Shown here: one piece after another, positions 44,578 through 57,225 of the stretch | How the letters are laid out: every line of letters begins with the position of its first letter | Position numbering within the stretch: the first letter of the stretch is position 1 | Origin: Allium sativum | Lineage: Eukaryota; Streptophyta; Magnoliopsida; Asparagales; Amaryllidaceae | Assembly (NCBI GenBank): GCA_030737875.1 | Contig: CM060915.1 | Location: 356,559,863 to 356,623,862 of the forward strand | Reading direction: 5' to 3' | Length of the DNA stretch: 64,000 bases | Made by a program: the position numbers and the translations under genes | Notes under the pieces: model-generated | Told to the model about the DNA's origin: nothing | Database searches by the model: none | Seen by the model: the letters and a program-made list of their open reading frames with translations, nothing else

Positions 44578-45048
44578 TGAGAAGTCTCTGCGCCTTTAAA
44601 AAGCTTGCCTCCTAAACGGATGAAGTCTCTGCACATGCTCACAAAAGCAGACTTGCACAAAGGAGAACATCGAGTAGCAGCGTACGTTGGATACTGCGAA
44701 ATAGTTCCATATACTACCGCAAGACATAAAAATGCCTTCTAAAGGTGGACCACTGGACTGCCGAATACCAAAATGTCATTACTCCCTTTATCAGCCATAA
44801 GCTGAAAGGATAGGACAAGTTAAGGATTATACATATGGGTATGATATTATTAATTTGAATTCAACATGGAATACTATGGAATTAAGATGCATTTCTAGAT
44901 GCATTCCTAATTTATGTCTACCCAACATGAAAGATTATAGATAACGATGTTTGAAGACAATGTTAACACATATTTTATACTTCGATGTGTTGTAATACAT
45001 GCTCTGTTTTGTGTTCATAATACTCTATTTTGAATTATGCTCTAATAC
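44578..45048. other. Unassigned sequence between CACTA element and solo LTR
   Basis: About 470 bp, the continuation of 16648-17647 once the CACTA element is removed. A short plus-strand stretch near 44635-44720 (KADLHKGEH, then AAYVGYCEIV) is faintly ankyrin-like. It is too short and broken to call a gene. Confidence 0.3.
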
Positions 45049-48000
45049 TGAGCTGTGACGCCCTACCCCAAACAAACGGTATTACCAGGTTATATTATCT
45101 GCTAATATAGAGAATAAGGCTGATTATGAGCAACCATCCGTGAGTTTTGTATTAATCAAGGGTCAACTATGCCAATTGAGTGCTCTTTTTTTCCTTTTAC
45201 CTTATATGGATCGACATACTCAATCCAAGTTTGACACAAAACTACGATGGCTAAGGATCTATTCAGAACATAATATAATAACATCACATATTATTGACCA
45301 TAGAATGACAAACGCATCTATATACAAATACATCAAAAGTGTAATGCATAGTGATATATAAGTAAGTGGTTATACAAACCACATATATACATTAAGTTCC
45401 AAACAAAAGAATATGTACATTAGAGTTACTCAAAAAGACTACAAGACGACTACACACAATATGTTATGCATCCAAAAAGATGATAAAATAGTCCAAGGCG
45501 GAAGCAAACTAGGAAAATATCATCGGCATGTGATTAACCTGTAATAACTTGGTCTGACACAAGTACATAAAATACACGGGTCGGTTTAGCTTAAACAAGG
45601 AGATTAGAGCATGATAGGCAAAGGATAATATTACATAATGGTAAAACTTCTCAATAGAAAAGTAACAACATAGGATCATCTGATGTAGTATATATGGGAT
45701 GAATTCATCTAAGTTAACAACTAAAAGTCTCATGTATAAGGAGATAACTAGACAGAAACGTTAAACTGAAATCCCAAAATCTCAATGTATAAAACTTGAT
45801 TAGAAGTTCACCATGCAGGAACAATTTCCACATAGAAAAATTATCACCATATAAATCATTATATAGATCATAGGCTATGCATATAAACCACATGTAAAAA
45901 TGGTGAACACATTAAAAAAAATCATAACTTCCAAAAATCAAGAAATAGTGAAATCGAGAAAGTATCACACAAAAATGAAATCATCACACAGAAATGGATC
46001 CATAATTTGGTGAGTCCAATATATGCATGCACGTGCACCGTATAGAAATGGTCGAGGCCTGCCGACTACTATTATTCGCAAAGATTTGGTGCCTCGTACA
46101 AATTCGCACATATTCACATATGTTTGGGCACACACACAAATGGCCCGAATACACTGGCACTTCAAACAGATGACTTGAAGGTCCACACAGAATGTGTCAC
46201 CAATCCCAAACAGTAACCCATGTAGTGGTAATAGTGTGTCACATACTACACGTTCTCACTTATCATTTTACTATAAGTCAGTCAATTCCACATTAAAAAA
46301 ATTCAACCAAACAAGTTCAAAATTAACTGATGTAATTAATCTATGTGTCTCATACTAGATAGTTTGCTATATCGTTTAAATTGCTTCCTCGTTCTCTCGA
46401 ATGGTGCAAAAACATGTAGTTTTATATACATAATATATTTCGAGAAAAGGAGTTTTCAAAATGATTCTCGAAAACATTTCGGAAGTCATTTCTTTAAAAT
46501 TCTCTTTATAATATAGATTTATATTCATATAAAAAGATTTAAAATAATTATAGTTTTATAAATTAATTTGACATATTCAATTTCTGAGAACAGTTTAATA
46601 AAGTTACATGTTGAGTTTGGATATGTATTTTGACATGCATAAAGTGCAACGCGTAGACTATGAGTTTTTTAGAGGAAGACGGGTGTGTAGCGTGATGCTA
46701 CACAGTCGGCACGTAGACTATGAGTTGAAAGAGATAAAATGTGACGAAAAGGGATTTCGCTCGGTCCGAACCAGTCGCTAAACCGACCCAGACCGTTCGA
46801 AACGCCCTGTCGTTTGAGAACACGACAAAACAGAACGCAGACGGAAGAACATTTCATTGTATATTACAACAATGCATCAGATTACAAGAATATACAGAGT
46901 ATGAATAAATATTACACAGAAATATCAGAGATTTAAATTACCTTAAATACATAGCAGCGGAAAATAATACAATACACAACTAGAAGGAAATATACGGATA
47001 CAAAGCTTTCTGGATATCGTTCCAGCTGTAAACCAGGATCCTGTGAATATAAATCTACAAAACCAAAACTACTAGCTGCCCGTCGAAAATAAGGGCACCC
47101 AGAGTTTAGGTTAAAACAATAAACTTCAGGTCAGTCATGTGACTGGTGTGAGAACTAAAACAGTTAATCTTTATTTTAAAGTTTGGTAAATCAAGGGACC
47201 ACGCCGTATAACACGGAACGGGTTTCCTCCCAAGAACACCAGTGCATAAAACAACAGCGCAATGCTAAATAAAGAAAAATGAAGCTATTATAAGACCCAG
47301 GTCCTATCACACAATGCAACGCAAGCCGGGGGATAGGGTTTTTACCTTATAATAGCCAAGAATGCTTGATACGTTTAAAAGAAATCATTTGATACCATTA
47401 TAAGTGTATAGTGTATAAAACAACTTCAAATCATAAGTATCAATCATAGGCGGCATGAATGCCCCATAACACTATGTCGCCATATATAAGTTTACAATCA
47501 AAACCGCAAGACGTCGTATTGGAAGTTGGGTTATCATTTATGGTATGAACCGAGGCAAAAGATAGTCCTCAACCGATTCGAGACAATCTAGCCCATGTCT
47601 CAGGAACAGCCGCAACTGCCCCATGGATCGTCAGGGCCGGTCCACCGATGTGGATTATTATGCCTGAACACTGCGTTTCCCCGCCCTTTGGGGCGTAAGC
47701 CTGGCCCGTCAGCCGACCAGAAGCATCGGCCGAAACCGATATCACGAGGCGCCTCGCTTTTCAGCAAGTAATAATAAGCAACATCCACATGAGTCAAACT
47801 CGTCAGCCAGTTCAAGCACTGACGCCACTCCTAACTAGAAAGAAACGCATGTCCTCCCTGATGTCCGTCTCCCGTTTTTAGTTCATACCGGGTGTGATAC
47901 TCGCGAATCAACATTACACAAAGCTACGCCACACAAGGCCGTGCTTTGATCATCAACCACAAGACTTTGCTTTTCAACAAAAGCCTTGATCCATGCAACT

Positions 48001-50039
48001 CAGCATGCCACATTGTCAGTCCATACTGTACCACTGATTTCTGCCAATATATAACCTCTAGGCTCGTACGTCTCAGAGAAGGGTGTATAGCCAGAGAATA
48101 AATCCTCTGCCACCAAACAGATATATATTTAGCAGAGATCACCAATACAGTATAAAGGAATACAACGTCAGACACACTATCCATTTAAAAGTCCATTCTG
48201 GGTCTGAACGAAACCGGAGGCACTTTCCTCGCATATCCATCCATCTCCAAGTACGTCTGGACGACCACCAACTATTTCCATCCTCTTGGGTGTACAGCCC
48301 AATCAGGATCGTCGGTAATTATCCAAACGATGTGAAGACTTCCGGTCTTCAACCACCGTCTTCATCTTCGACATATCGTCGAATCGGTTATTCAGAATGG
48401 GTATAAACCCGGCCTTTCCGAACAACCCGCGTATATTAAAAATAAATGTTACATAAACACAACATACGCCTCATTCCAATTCATTAGTTACTAACCGTAA
48501 ATTAATCAAGAGAATAATTCCCCAATTATTAACCCCGAAGGCCGAAACCAACATCAGATCAATATCCAGAAAACCATTCTGCTTAGCTAACCGACAGTTA
48601 GTTTCTAAATTTCACATTCATAGGGAAAGGTTCCCAATAATTTTATCCAAGATAAATTTCTTGAATTTATTCTTTAATCTATTTTTGAATATCAATTCAA
48701 ACTAGTCGGGATTAGCGAACCTTACCGAAGTAATCATTTGTTTTAATTTCTCAATCCCAACCTATTCATCCCATGAAGTAAAACTGGTTATACTTCATAT
48801 CTAACACCACGGTGTTATCGGTAAATTCAATTACCATTTCACGTTCAAATCTAATTAAAGATTTAACTATCGCCTGGAGCAAAACTGGTGGTACTCCATT
48901 TTCGATCTTTTCAATCTAATTAAAGATTCATTAAAACTCCACTTAGTTTTAATCTTTAACTGGGTTAAAGAATCAGTGTCATTTAAAACACAGTTCACGA
49001 TAAACCCAAAATCACATTCATTAATTTTCGGGTTAAAGAACGAGTGTTATTTAAAACACTGTCCACGATAAACCCAAAAATCAATATCAATTCAATTTCC
49101 AATTAAATATCATTTAATTGGTACACTTCATTAAATCTAAATAAAAAGATTTAATCTTTTCTCAACTGGGTTCAAGAACAGTGTTAGTGAAGACACCATT
49201 CACGACAAACCCAAATCACATTTGATATTCAATACAAGGCTCTGAATAGAAAATATATCGGCTTATATTCAATATCAAATTCTACGACTAACAAATGTCG
49301 TATTGGAAATAACGATATAAATATATATCTTTCAAATTTTCATAACAACATCTGTATAATCACGAATTCCAACATCGAAATATTCCGAAGACAATTTCGA
49401 TTCAAATCCACTCTAATGCAATCATTGGAAATTCTGGTTATTTTTATAACCCTTTTCAAATTCAATTTATTTATTTAAAAATAAATAGAATTATAATTCT
49501 AGTTCAAAACTAGTTTACTTCAATAAAAATCTATTTTTATCTTTTCAAATATGGAGTTTTTCATCCCAATTCTTCTCAAATCCTTTCTTATGATTTTACA
49601 CAAATTATTACTATTTTTAATAATTTTATCAAGGCCCGTACAATCGATTTCCATCAACGGCCATCGAACTGCACTTACAACGACCTTTTTCGAATTTGAT
49701 TTGGACGTATCTCCAAATCCAACCGTTAGATTTCAAATTTCTAACATTCGTTAGAAAGCTCTTTTCGATACGAACCCAACGGTTCCGGTTTTAGGAGAAT
49801 CCGACGGTCGGATCTCCCGTAATGTCCGTTTGAAATAAATGGTCGAAATTCACGAACTGCCGCGGCGCGGCGCGTTCTATTCAGGCCATTATATTATATA
49901 TATATAATATATATTTCGTCGATTTCTATTTAAAACGAATTATATAAATAGTTTTAAATTCGTTTCAAAAGCAATTTCAACTTCCATTTCAATTCAAATC
50001 AAAATTGAATTCTTCTTTATAAATTCGTTTTAAAATTCA

Positions 50040-50340
50040 TTTCTATTCAATTCAAATTTCAATTCAATTTGAATTCATTTCAATTCAATTTGAATTCATT
50101 TCAATTCGCTTTCAATTCAATTTGAATTCGTTTTCAATTTAATTCAATTCCAAAGTCGTTTTCTATTCGATTCAATTCAAATTGGTTTTCTATTCGATTC
50201 AATTCAAATTGGTTTTCTATTCGATTCAATTCAAATTGGTTTTCTATTTGAATCAAATCCATTATATATTTAATTGAAATCAAATTCGTTTCCTATTCAA
50301 TTCGAATTCGTTTCCTATTCAATTTAATTCAAATTTCATT
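50040..50340. repeat. ATTCAATTCAAATTGG-type tandem repeats in the solo LTR
   Basis: The region is built of CAATTCAATTTGAATTC-like words. At 50162-50250 a 27-bp unit (TCTATTCGATTCAATTCAAATTGGTTT, split here as two shorter words TCTATTCGATTCAA and TTCAAATTGGTTT) repeats about 3.3 times almost perfectly. Confidence 0.85.
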
Positions 50341-50534
50341 TCAAAATATGCGATTTCGAAATCCCTTTTCAATATTCATTTTAAAATGAGTAAAGTCGAT
50401 ATAAACATCGTTCACGTCAAAATGGCGCATCTCTAATCAACACGGCTTCATATCATTCTATTTTCAAATATTGTATTTCAAATATTTCTTTTTCAAATAT
50501 TTCCTATTCAAATATTTCTATATTAAAATATTTC

Positions 50535-50706
50535 TATATTTAAAATATTTCGTTCAACACATGACTTATCTCAACGGATGAGTACAGTCAACACATGAAC
50601 CTTTATTTTATATTGATAAAGATGTAAATTTTATTATTAAAATATTTCGTTCAACACATGACTTATCTCAACGGATGAGTACAGTCAACACATGAACCTT
50701 TATTTT
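50535..50706. repeat. Direct duplication of about 69 bp, 103-bp period
   Basis: The stretch starting AATATTTCGTTCAACACATG and ending CCTTTATTTTATA occurs at about 50536-50605 and again at about 50639-50707 with no difference visible. It contains TCAACACATG, the reverse complement of the LTR family's CATGTGTTGA unit. The lack of differences suggests a recent duplication. Confidence 0.85.
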
Positions 50707-53700
50707 ATAATATTCTTTATCTTCTAAATTGGAATGAGGCCCAATCAATCACCATATAATGTTAATTATATGGATTTTCCTACATCACACGTATATAATA
50801 GCATTGCAAAATAATCAACCATCAACCAAAGTGCACTACACTGTATAAGCATCAAATATAGATATCTAACGCTTATAACAGCCTGTCAATCAATCGATCG
50901 ACATATTTAATCAATCAGGATGAGTGAACTTCAAATTTCATCCCAACACCCGTGTGGGGTTTCAAACAATCAAACACAGATTTTAGTTGTGCAGTTGGGC
51001 GATGTGTAAAATCTATCGACCCAATCAATGTCCTTCAAATAGGTGTACATAAACAAACCGTCCGGTTTGTAAATGAATATTTTATTTTATTCACTTCCAC
51101 GTTAAAACTATATTTTTAACGATAAAATATTTTATTTAACTTATGAATGCTCTATTCGGTTCATTTATTCAATAAAATGATATTTTTATTTTTCTAACAT
51201 ATTTTAGAAAATTTCGGCGGCATAACGGCACGATACTAGAAACGGGACAAGGCCTAGCCTTATCCCCGGTCTAGCGAAGGCCCACGCCATTCACACATCA
51301 ATCAAATCCATTTCATTTCACCAAACAATTCAATTCAAACCAAAGCATCTAACTAATTTATGCAACCAAACAAACAAGTCCATGGTCTGTGGACGATTGT
51401 GTCGGGTGCTGCTAAGCACCGTCTGCATCCTAGTATATATATATATATAACTAGAAAAAGAAATTGAAAGGTGAGAAATTCTCGCCAATAGCTATCCTAG
51501 CTCCACGGCACTTCTAATGCAGGAAATCTTCACTGTTCTCGTCTCTTATTACTTTCTTCGCCCGTAGCCACTACATATGTAAAAATCACGTTTTTACTTC
51601 GCTGTTCAATATATAAAAATCAAATTTTTACTTCGTTGTTCAATATATAAAAATCGAATTTTTTATATGATTCTTCTAAAAATTATTCCATATCTTTTCA
51701 ATTCTAAAATCGTATCTTTATACAATTGAAAATCTAATCTTTGTATAAACGAAAATCGTCCCTTCTATTTTAAAAACAATGTTAATTTTATTTTCAAAAA
51801 GAATGCAAACTTTGTTTTCAAAGCTAATTCAGATTTTGTTTTCAAAAGCAAATTCCCTTTTTTTTCGTTTCAAAGCAAATTCATTTTTGTTTTCACTTCA
51901 TATATATTAAAGATCAAAACTTTAAACGAAATAAAGGTCTCATCTTTCTTGTTATAAAAATCTCAGCTTTGTTGATTAAAAGAAATACAATCTTTCCTTC
52001 ATGAAAAATAAAATCCTTCTCTTTAAAAATATATAATCTTTCATAACCGAAAAATCAAAATATCATATAAACAAAAATCGAAATTAAAAGAGGCCAAAAC
52101 TTACAGCGGCGAGAGGGGAATCGCAGTTCGTCGGAGGGGTGGTTTTGCTGTTGAACTTCGATGGGGGGGCTCGGAGTTGTCTCGCGAGGCTGGAGTTGCA
52201 GGCGAGGAGGTGGTTGGTGGGGCGGCGGGTTAGGGTTTGCGATGGAGGAGACCTCGCGGGTTTTGGGGCGATCGTGTTTGGGGATGGGGTGCTCGAACTG
52301 GGAAAGAGACGAGAGGAGGGTCGCGGCTCAGGCGGAGGGGAGGTGCGTCGACGGTGGGTTGAACGGAGGAGGGCGGCGGCGGGTTTTGTCTCGACATTTT
52401 TTTTAATTTTCTTTTGATTTTGAAAAAGTGAACGGGGGGAGGGGGGCTGAGAGAAGGTATGGGCAGGAGAGAGTTTTTTTTATTTTTTTTATTTTTTTTA
52501 ATTTATTTTAATTTCAAAATGTTGACTTTTACATACGACATCTAAACGAGGCTCACCGCCTGTCGTCCATAGCGTATTACCCCCATTCCGAACACAATGG
52601 GATATGTATCGTAAGCTGATTCGATCGTTTCGATCCGTTTCCATTGAAATCAACATATAACTCTATATATTGATTTCCAACGCGCAATTCAATTTACTGG
52701 GGTCACATACGAACTCTAAAAATTCCCAAAAAATATTTTCTAGCTTCGTATTGACGATACAGTCCTAACAAAACTAGTTTCGTCGAATTCTGAGACCGTT
52801 TGAAAAATGGCCAATTTCCAGTCGATTAAAATCAACTGAAAATGGTCAATCGCGTTTTCCTTTGCCACGCTCACATATTGATTCAAAAAATTATGAAATT
52901 TGAAACCTAGCAATAATTTGACATCACGGATCCAACAAAAGTGGTTTCGTCGAAATCCGAGGAAATTTGCAAATTTTCCATTTTTAAGGGCCTGAATTCC
53001 ATAGCGACTATTCAAAATTTTCAACTGGACATATCTTTTGATTTCTGCTATGAAATTTCGATCTGTCGGATTCGTTGGAAAGATATTATCAATTAGATCC
53101 TATTATTTTTGGTTTCACTAAAATCCAGATTGTTTTGCACCCGGTACATTCAATTGAAGTTTGAAATCGAATTATCGAACTACCGCGCCATTTTCAATCC
53201 CTTTTATAATTATATATGAATATTTATATTCTAACGACGACGTATATAATATATACGTTCGAATTATATTCAAAATAAATTTCTCGTCGATTTTATTTAA
53301 AATAATTCATTTTAAATAATCAAAATTCGCTAAAATTGCCAAAATAAAAATTTTAAACTGGCCCAGATTTTCGGGTTGTTACATAAAACATGAATCCGGC
53401 ATGAATTGATGAAGATATATGACAACAAAGATCAACACATCGCAAAATTTTACCGTAAACATTTAAAACATACATTTCAGTTTATAATAAATAAAAATCA
53501 CACATGAATCTCAGATTTAACAACATGTAAGCACAGTTTAAGCTAAAAGAGTGAGAATTAACGCACCATAGATTTATTGCAGCAAATTTGAGTGAATTTG
53601 CTTCGCAAGGATGAAGCTTTCGGCTAGAAAATGCCTAAAAACCTGTAAAACCAAGAACAACGACATGCAAAGCCAAATGAAGTTTACAGTAAATTGATTT

Positions 53701-54739
53701 TTTCTCAAATCAAAGAAATAAACGAATTAATCTCTTGGTTTGAAGTGATAACTTGTTAGAAATAAAATATTCCGGCTTTTCTTTGTTTTAATCTGAGATT
53801 TGGGTTGGATTTGATATTTTGAAGAGAGAAGATGCTAATTTCTTTTCTTTGGTTTCTTAAAGAAAGAAGAAGATGTAAATTTTGTACGTGCTATTTTCTT
53901 TTCTCTCCGGATTTTGCTTCCACCTAATTAATTTGAGTAATAGGCTTAGATTAGGACCCAATTAGCATAAGCATGTCATTTTTTAAGTTTAATTAGGCTA
54001 TGTAACCTTAATTAACACATGTATAGCCTAAAATAGCATTTTTACGCCATTCTAATCTATTTAACATTATAATGTTACATGTTTACATTGTTTTAACACC
54101 AACATGTTTTAAAAATCATTCTAAAAAATATAAACATTATTTTATATAACATAAACACATTAAGATTTACATTTTTAATATAATGTTTATTTTACATTTC
54201 TTTTTGATTAAAACTCACATTGTTAACAAATAAATTTATATATAATATATTGTCCTAACAAAATAAATATACCAGCTACACTAAAATCTTTCAACACTTA
54301 AACATTAACGTCTAATCGATATTCTACTTTCATATTTTAATTTACAACCTAATTAAATTCCAAAATACTCTTTTTATGGCAAAAAAATATTACTTGCAAT
54401 ATTTTACCAAAATTATTGCCTTTTAAACATATACAAACCTTTAATACTGTTTTTTTTCTCAATTTTACATTATAAAGTTATCGAAACTTTGTTTTCCTTC
54501 ATGTTTAAATTTATTTAAGAACTTACTATTGAATTGAATCCTTTTATCATTAAAATTTGTTTCAACTCGACCTCAATTTCAACATATTTACCAAGAACTC
54601 ATTGTTCCATCAACTTGATTGTTAATTAAATTATTCTCTTCAAACCTATTTGTTTTTATTTTCTTTGATTATCAAATCATAAGCATCATTAAAATTTATT
54701 TTCAAAGGTAATCGCAAAACCAGGGTTAGTTACATGAGC

Positions 54740-56121
54740 TTTGTTGTTCTTTATTTTATTTTATTTTATTTTTTCTGAATGAATTTGAGATCTAACATTA
54801 GAAGAGAATAATATGTAAAAAAAGAAAAATGAGGAGCGGAAAGAAGAATATGTATTTATCTCCAAAAAAGGTCTCTTCGAATTAAATAACGTTACACAGA
54901 AATTAAATGTGACTGACTCGAGCTGAGATGGAAATATTTGTTTCTTATTCAAAATTCAAAATTCAAAATCAAATCATAGAGAGAAAGAGATAAGAAAGAT
55001 AACATGCAAATACATGTAACTAGGTTATTTTCTGCGTTCTTGCAAACCAAATCGTAAGTTTGGAACAATAAACGTTCGAATTTCACAAAACAAAAAATGA
55101 CATCTTTCTTAGAAAATGATCAGGTATTTTATATAAAAAAGGAAGTTATTGAATTCTTAAACTTTTTATTTTTCAACGATTTTACAGCTTCTAACTAAAT
55201 TTTGCAAATCATAACAACTTACATATTTTGCTATGAAATTCATTCTTCGTTACATTTGGTTAAACATATTTCAAATATAAAATTTCGTTATCTAATTTAA
55301 ATTTTAAGTTAAATTTCAATTAACTATATTAAATTAAAATGTTTAAATTTCTAAGTCATTACATGAGCACTCCGTGAGGTTATGTAAGTCATGCCCATTA
55401 GAATATGCCATCATCATTCTAGATTACCCTCTATAAGTCGAGTATGTAGTGTATGCTAAATGGCATCTTGGATGGGTCGGTTACAACCGGGATATGTCAT
55501 ATTCGGCCGGTACACCACCTTCAGGTCTGTATAGCTTGTCCTGTCTTCCATGGTTCAGGAGGGCAGCTAGTCCTTGGCGCATACTGTAGAGGCATATTGT
55601 ATGAAAATTAGTTCATTGCCTTACTGTTGTATGGAAATCTACTCACGAGCTTGCGACCTTTTTGTATTGCATAACCTACACGAAATTTAATCATGGTAAT
55701 AATTTCGCATAGTTGATTTATTTTATCGGTGTTATCCACAAGTCATTAAAAATAATATCGGATAAATTTATGTAGCAAAGATTTGGTCACCATAAGAAAA
55801 CAATTCGTTCCATGTCTATGTGTGGTTGTGATCTTATGGGATATGTGCCGTTAATCCCCGCTAAAACCCCAAAGGACTCTGCTATAGCCTGTTGCACTCC
55901 TTGACCGCTACACTATTGCAATATAACGCTGATGGACAGTACATCCGCTTTAAGCCCCGGTGTTTTTTAGTTGCACGCGCTAAATCATGGATTTTTAGCG
56001 TTTGCTTTAGTAATATTAATATACTGATGTTAATTTGACTAATTCTTTTATAAAACAAATTAAAAAGTTAGTGTGAAGAGCTAATTTTAAGAGTAAGTAT
56101 CAAAAACTGGGTTGTCTACAA
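54740..56121. other. Unassigned AT-rich sequence
   Basis: A (TTTTA)n tract lies at 54751-54772. The segment 55370-55700 is richer in GC (GGATGGGTCGGTTACAACCGGG and a palindromic GGTTACAACC) and reads like an LTR fragment, but I found no partner. At 55840-55990, CCCCGCTAAAACCCC and CGCGCTAAATCATGGATTTTTAGCG suggest a small inverted-repeat element without clear ends. Confidence 0.35.
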
Positions 56122-56126
56122 CACAG

Positions 56127-57203
56127 TGTTGGATGGATCTTAAAGCTATTAAGATACTAGAAATGGTGAAATGTGTATTAACTACTTATGAGTATAAAAC
56201 ATTATTTACTCAAATTGCAACAAAAAAACAAGTAATCATAGAATAAGAAAGTAATAAAGTAAAAGGCAAAAAATTAAATAACACCTGGATTTTTGTATTA
56301 GTTCAGATTAATCAATCCTACACTTTACCATGTAGAAATTCACTGTAATTCTTGCTTTCCGTAGGTGGCAAGAACACATTTACAACCTTGATTTCACGAG
56401 CTACAAGAACATCTTCTCCTTATCACCAACAACAAACCATGGAAAGTGGTCATATCTTCAATATGGATTCTTGCAGACTTGGTACAATGATCCTATAGAT
56501 CTCTAATGGTAGTATATCTTTGAATTCTTTGAGGAAATAAGATGAAATCAGAGAGAGAATGATGTGAATTCAAGTACAACTCTCCGATATTGTGTGGTTT
56601 GAAATCCTTAAAGAATTAGAGTGAAAGAGAGTGGATTTGTAAAGATAATTGAACATATTTCTATTGCAAATGTTTTGAGAAGAAGGAGTAGAGAAAATGA
56701 GAATTATTGATGTTAAATTCGTTTTCAGGGGTCTTTATATAATGGTTAAAGAGATGTGACTTTTGGTGAAGTGATGGAGGGAAATGTCTCTTTATTTAAA
56801 ATTTGAAAATCTAAAAAAGGGCTAGTATGTCGACAAGTCCTACCCCCCATGTCGACATCCCTCTACCATGTCAACATGGTCACCCCCGATGTAAATATCC
56901 CTTTGGCATCAAATTTTCTTATATTTGTGGATTCTGGTGATTCAGTTGAGGTCAATGGTCAATAGCATCAAGTATTACTGCCTATAATCTTTAACAATAC
57001 ATTCTAAGGTTCAACCAACTCTTCATCACTTCGAAAACTTTTGTCCTTCAGCATTCTTCTCTAATAGGTTTTGGTGCTCTATTGCTCTGATTATCCTTCC
57101 TCTGTAATTCTTTCTTTGCTCTGATTAACCTTGTTCTATAATATTTTCTTTTGTACCCTTGTTTAGCTCTATAAATGTCTTCATAATATATTTAATGTAA
57201 CTA
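56127..57203 (-). mobile_element. Possible copia-type solo LTR
   Basis: It starts TGTTGGATGG and ends AATGTAACTA, flanked by CACAG on both sides (56122-56126 and 57204-57208). The layout (AAATTAAATAACACCTGGATTTT near 56272-56292, then plant copia LTR-like text) resembles the minus-oriented copia LTR at 5354, hence the strand. The end is TA rather than CA, and no second copy exists in the window. It contains GTCGAC words (56828-56880), also seen in the outer gypsy LTR. Confidence 0.4.
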
Positions 57204-57225
57204 CACAGCTCGAAATTACGTTAGC

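Larger units (their letters stand above)
46740..53383 (-). mobile_element. 6.6-kb gypsy solo LTR (minus), diverged giant-LTR family
   Basis: Plus-strand ends TGTGACGAAAAGG and CGGGTTGTTACA, with perfect TSDs TAAAA (46735-46739 and 53384-53388). The reverse complement runs block by block with the giant LTRs elsewhere. 52555-52612 matches the CATTGTGTCYGGGATGGGGGTA block, 52090-52400 the GC-rich island, 50535-50700 the TGTGTTGA repeats, 48050-48090 the CTTCTCTGAGACGTACGAGC block and 47210-47345 the CCGTTCCGCG and CTCTATCC blocks. The last part (46740-46900) differs. There is no coding or PBS. It is the longest LTR in the window. Confidence 0.88.
45054..54734 (-). mobile_element. Gypsy-type solo LTR (minus), split by a second solo LTR
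   Basis: The plus-strand ends TGTGACGCCCTACCCC and GGGTTAGTTACA reverse-complement to a TGTAACTAACCC...CGTCACA LTR. Perfect 5-bp TSDs TGAGC flank it (45049-45053 and 54735-54739). With the nested element (46740-53383) and one of its duplications removed, the LTR is about 3.0 kb. No PBS, PPT or coding region is present. Orientation is inferred by analogy with the LTR at 57226, which has the same TGTGAYG...GTTACA layout and is anchored by gag-pol. The AAGGCGGAAGC word at about 45495 resembles the GCAGCGGAATCC word there. Confidence 0.85.
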
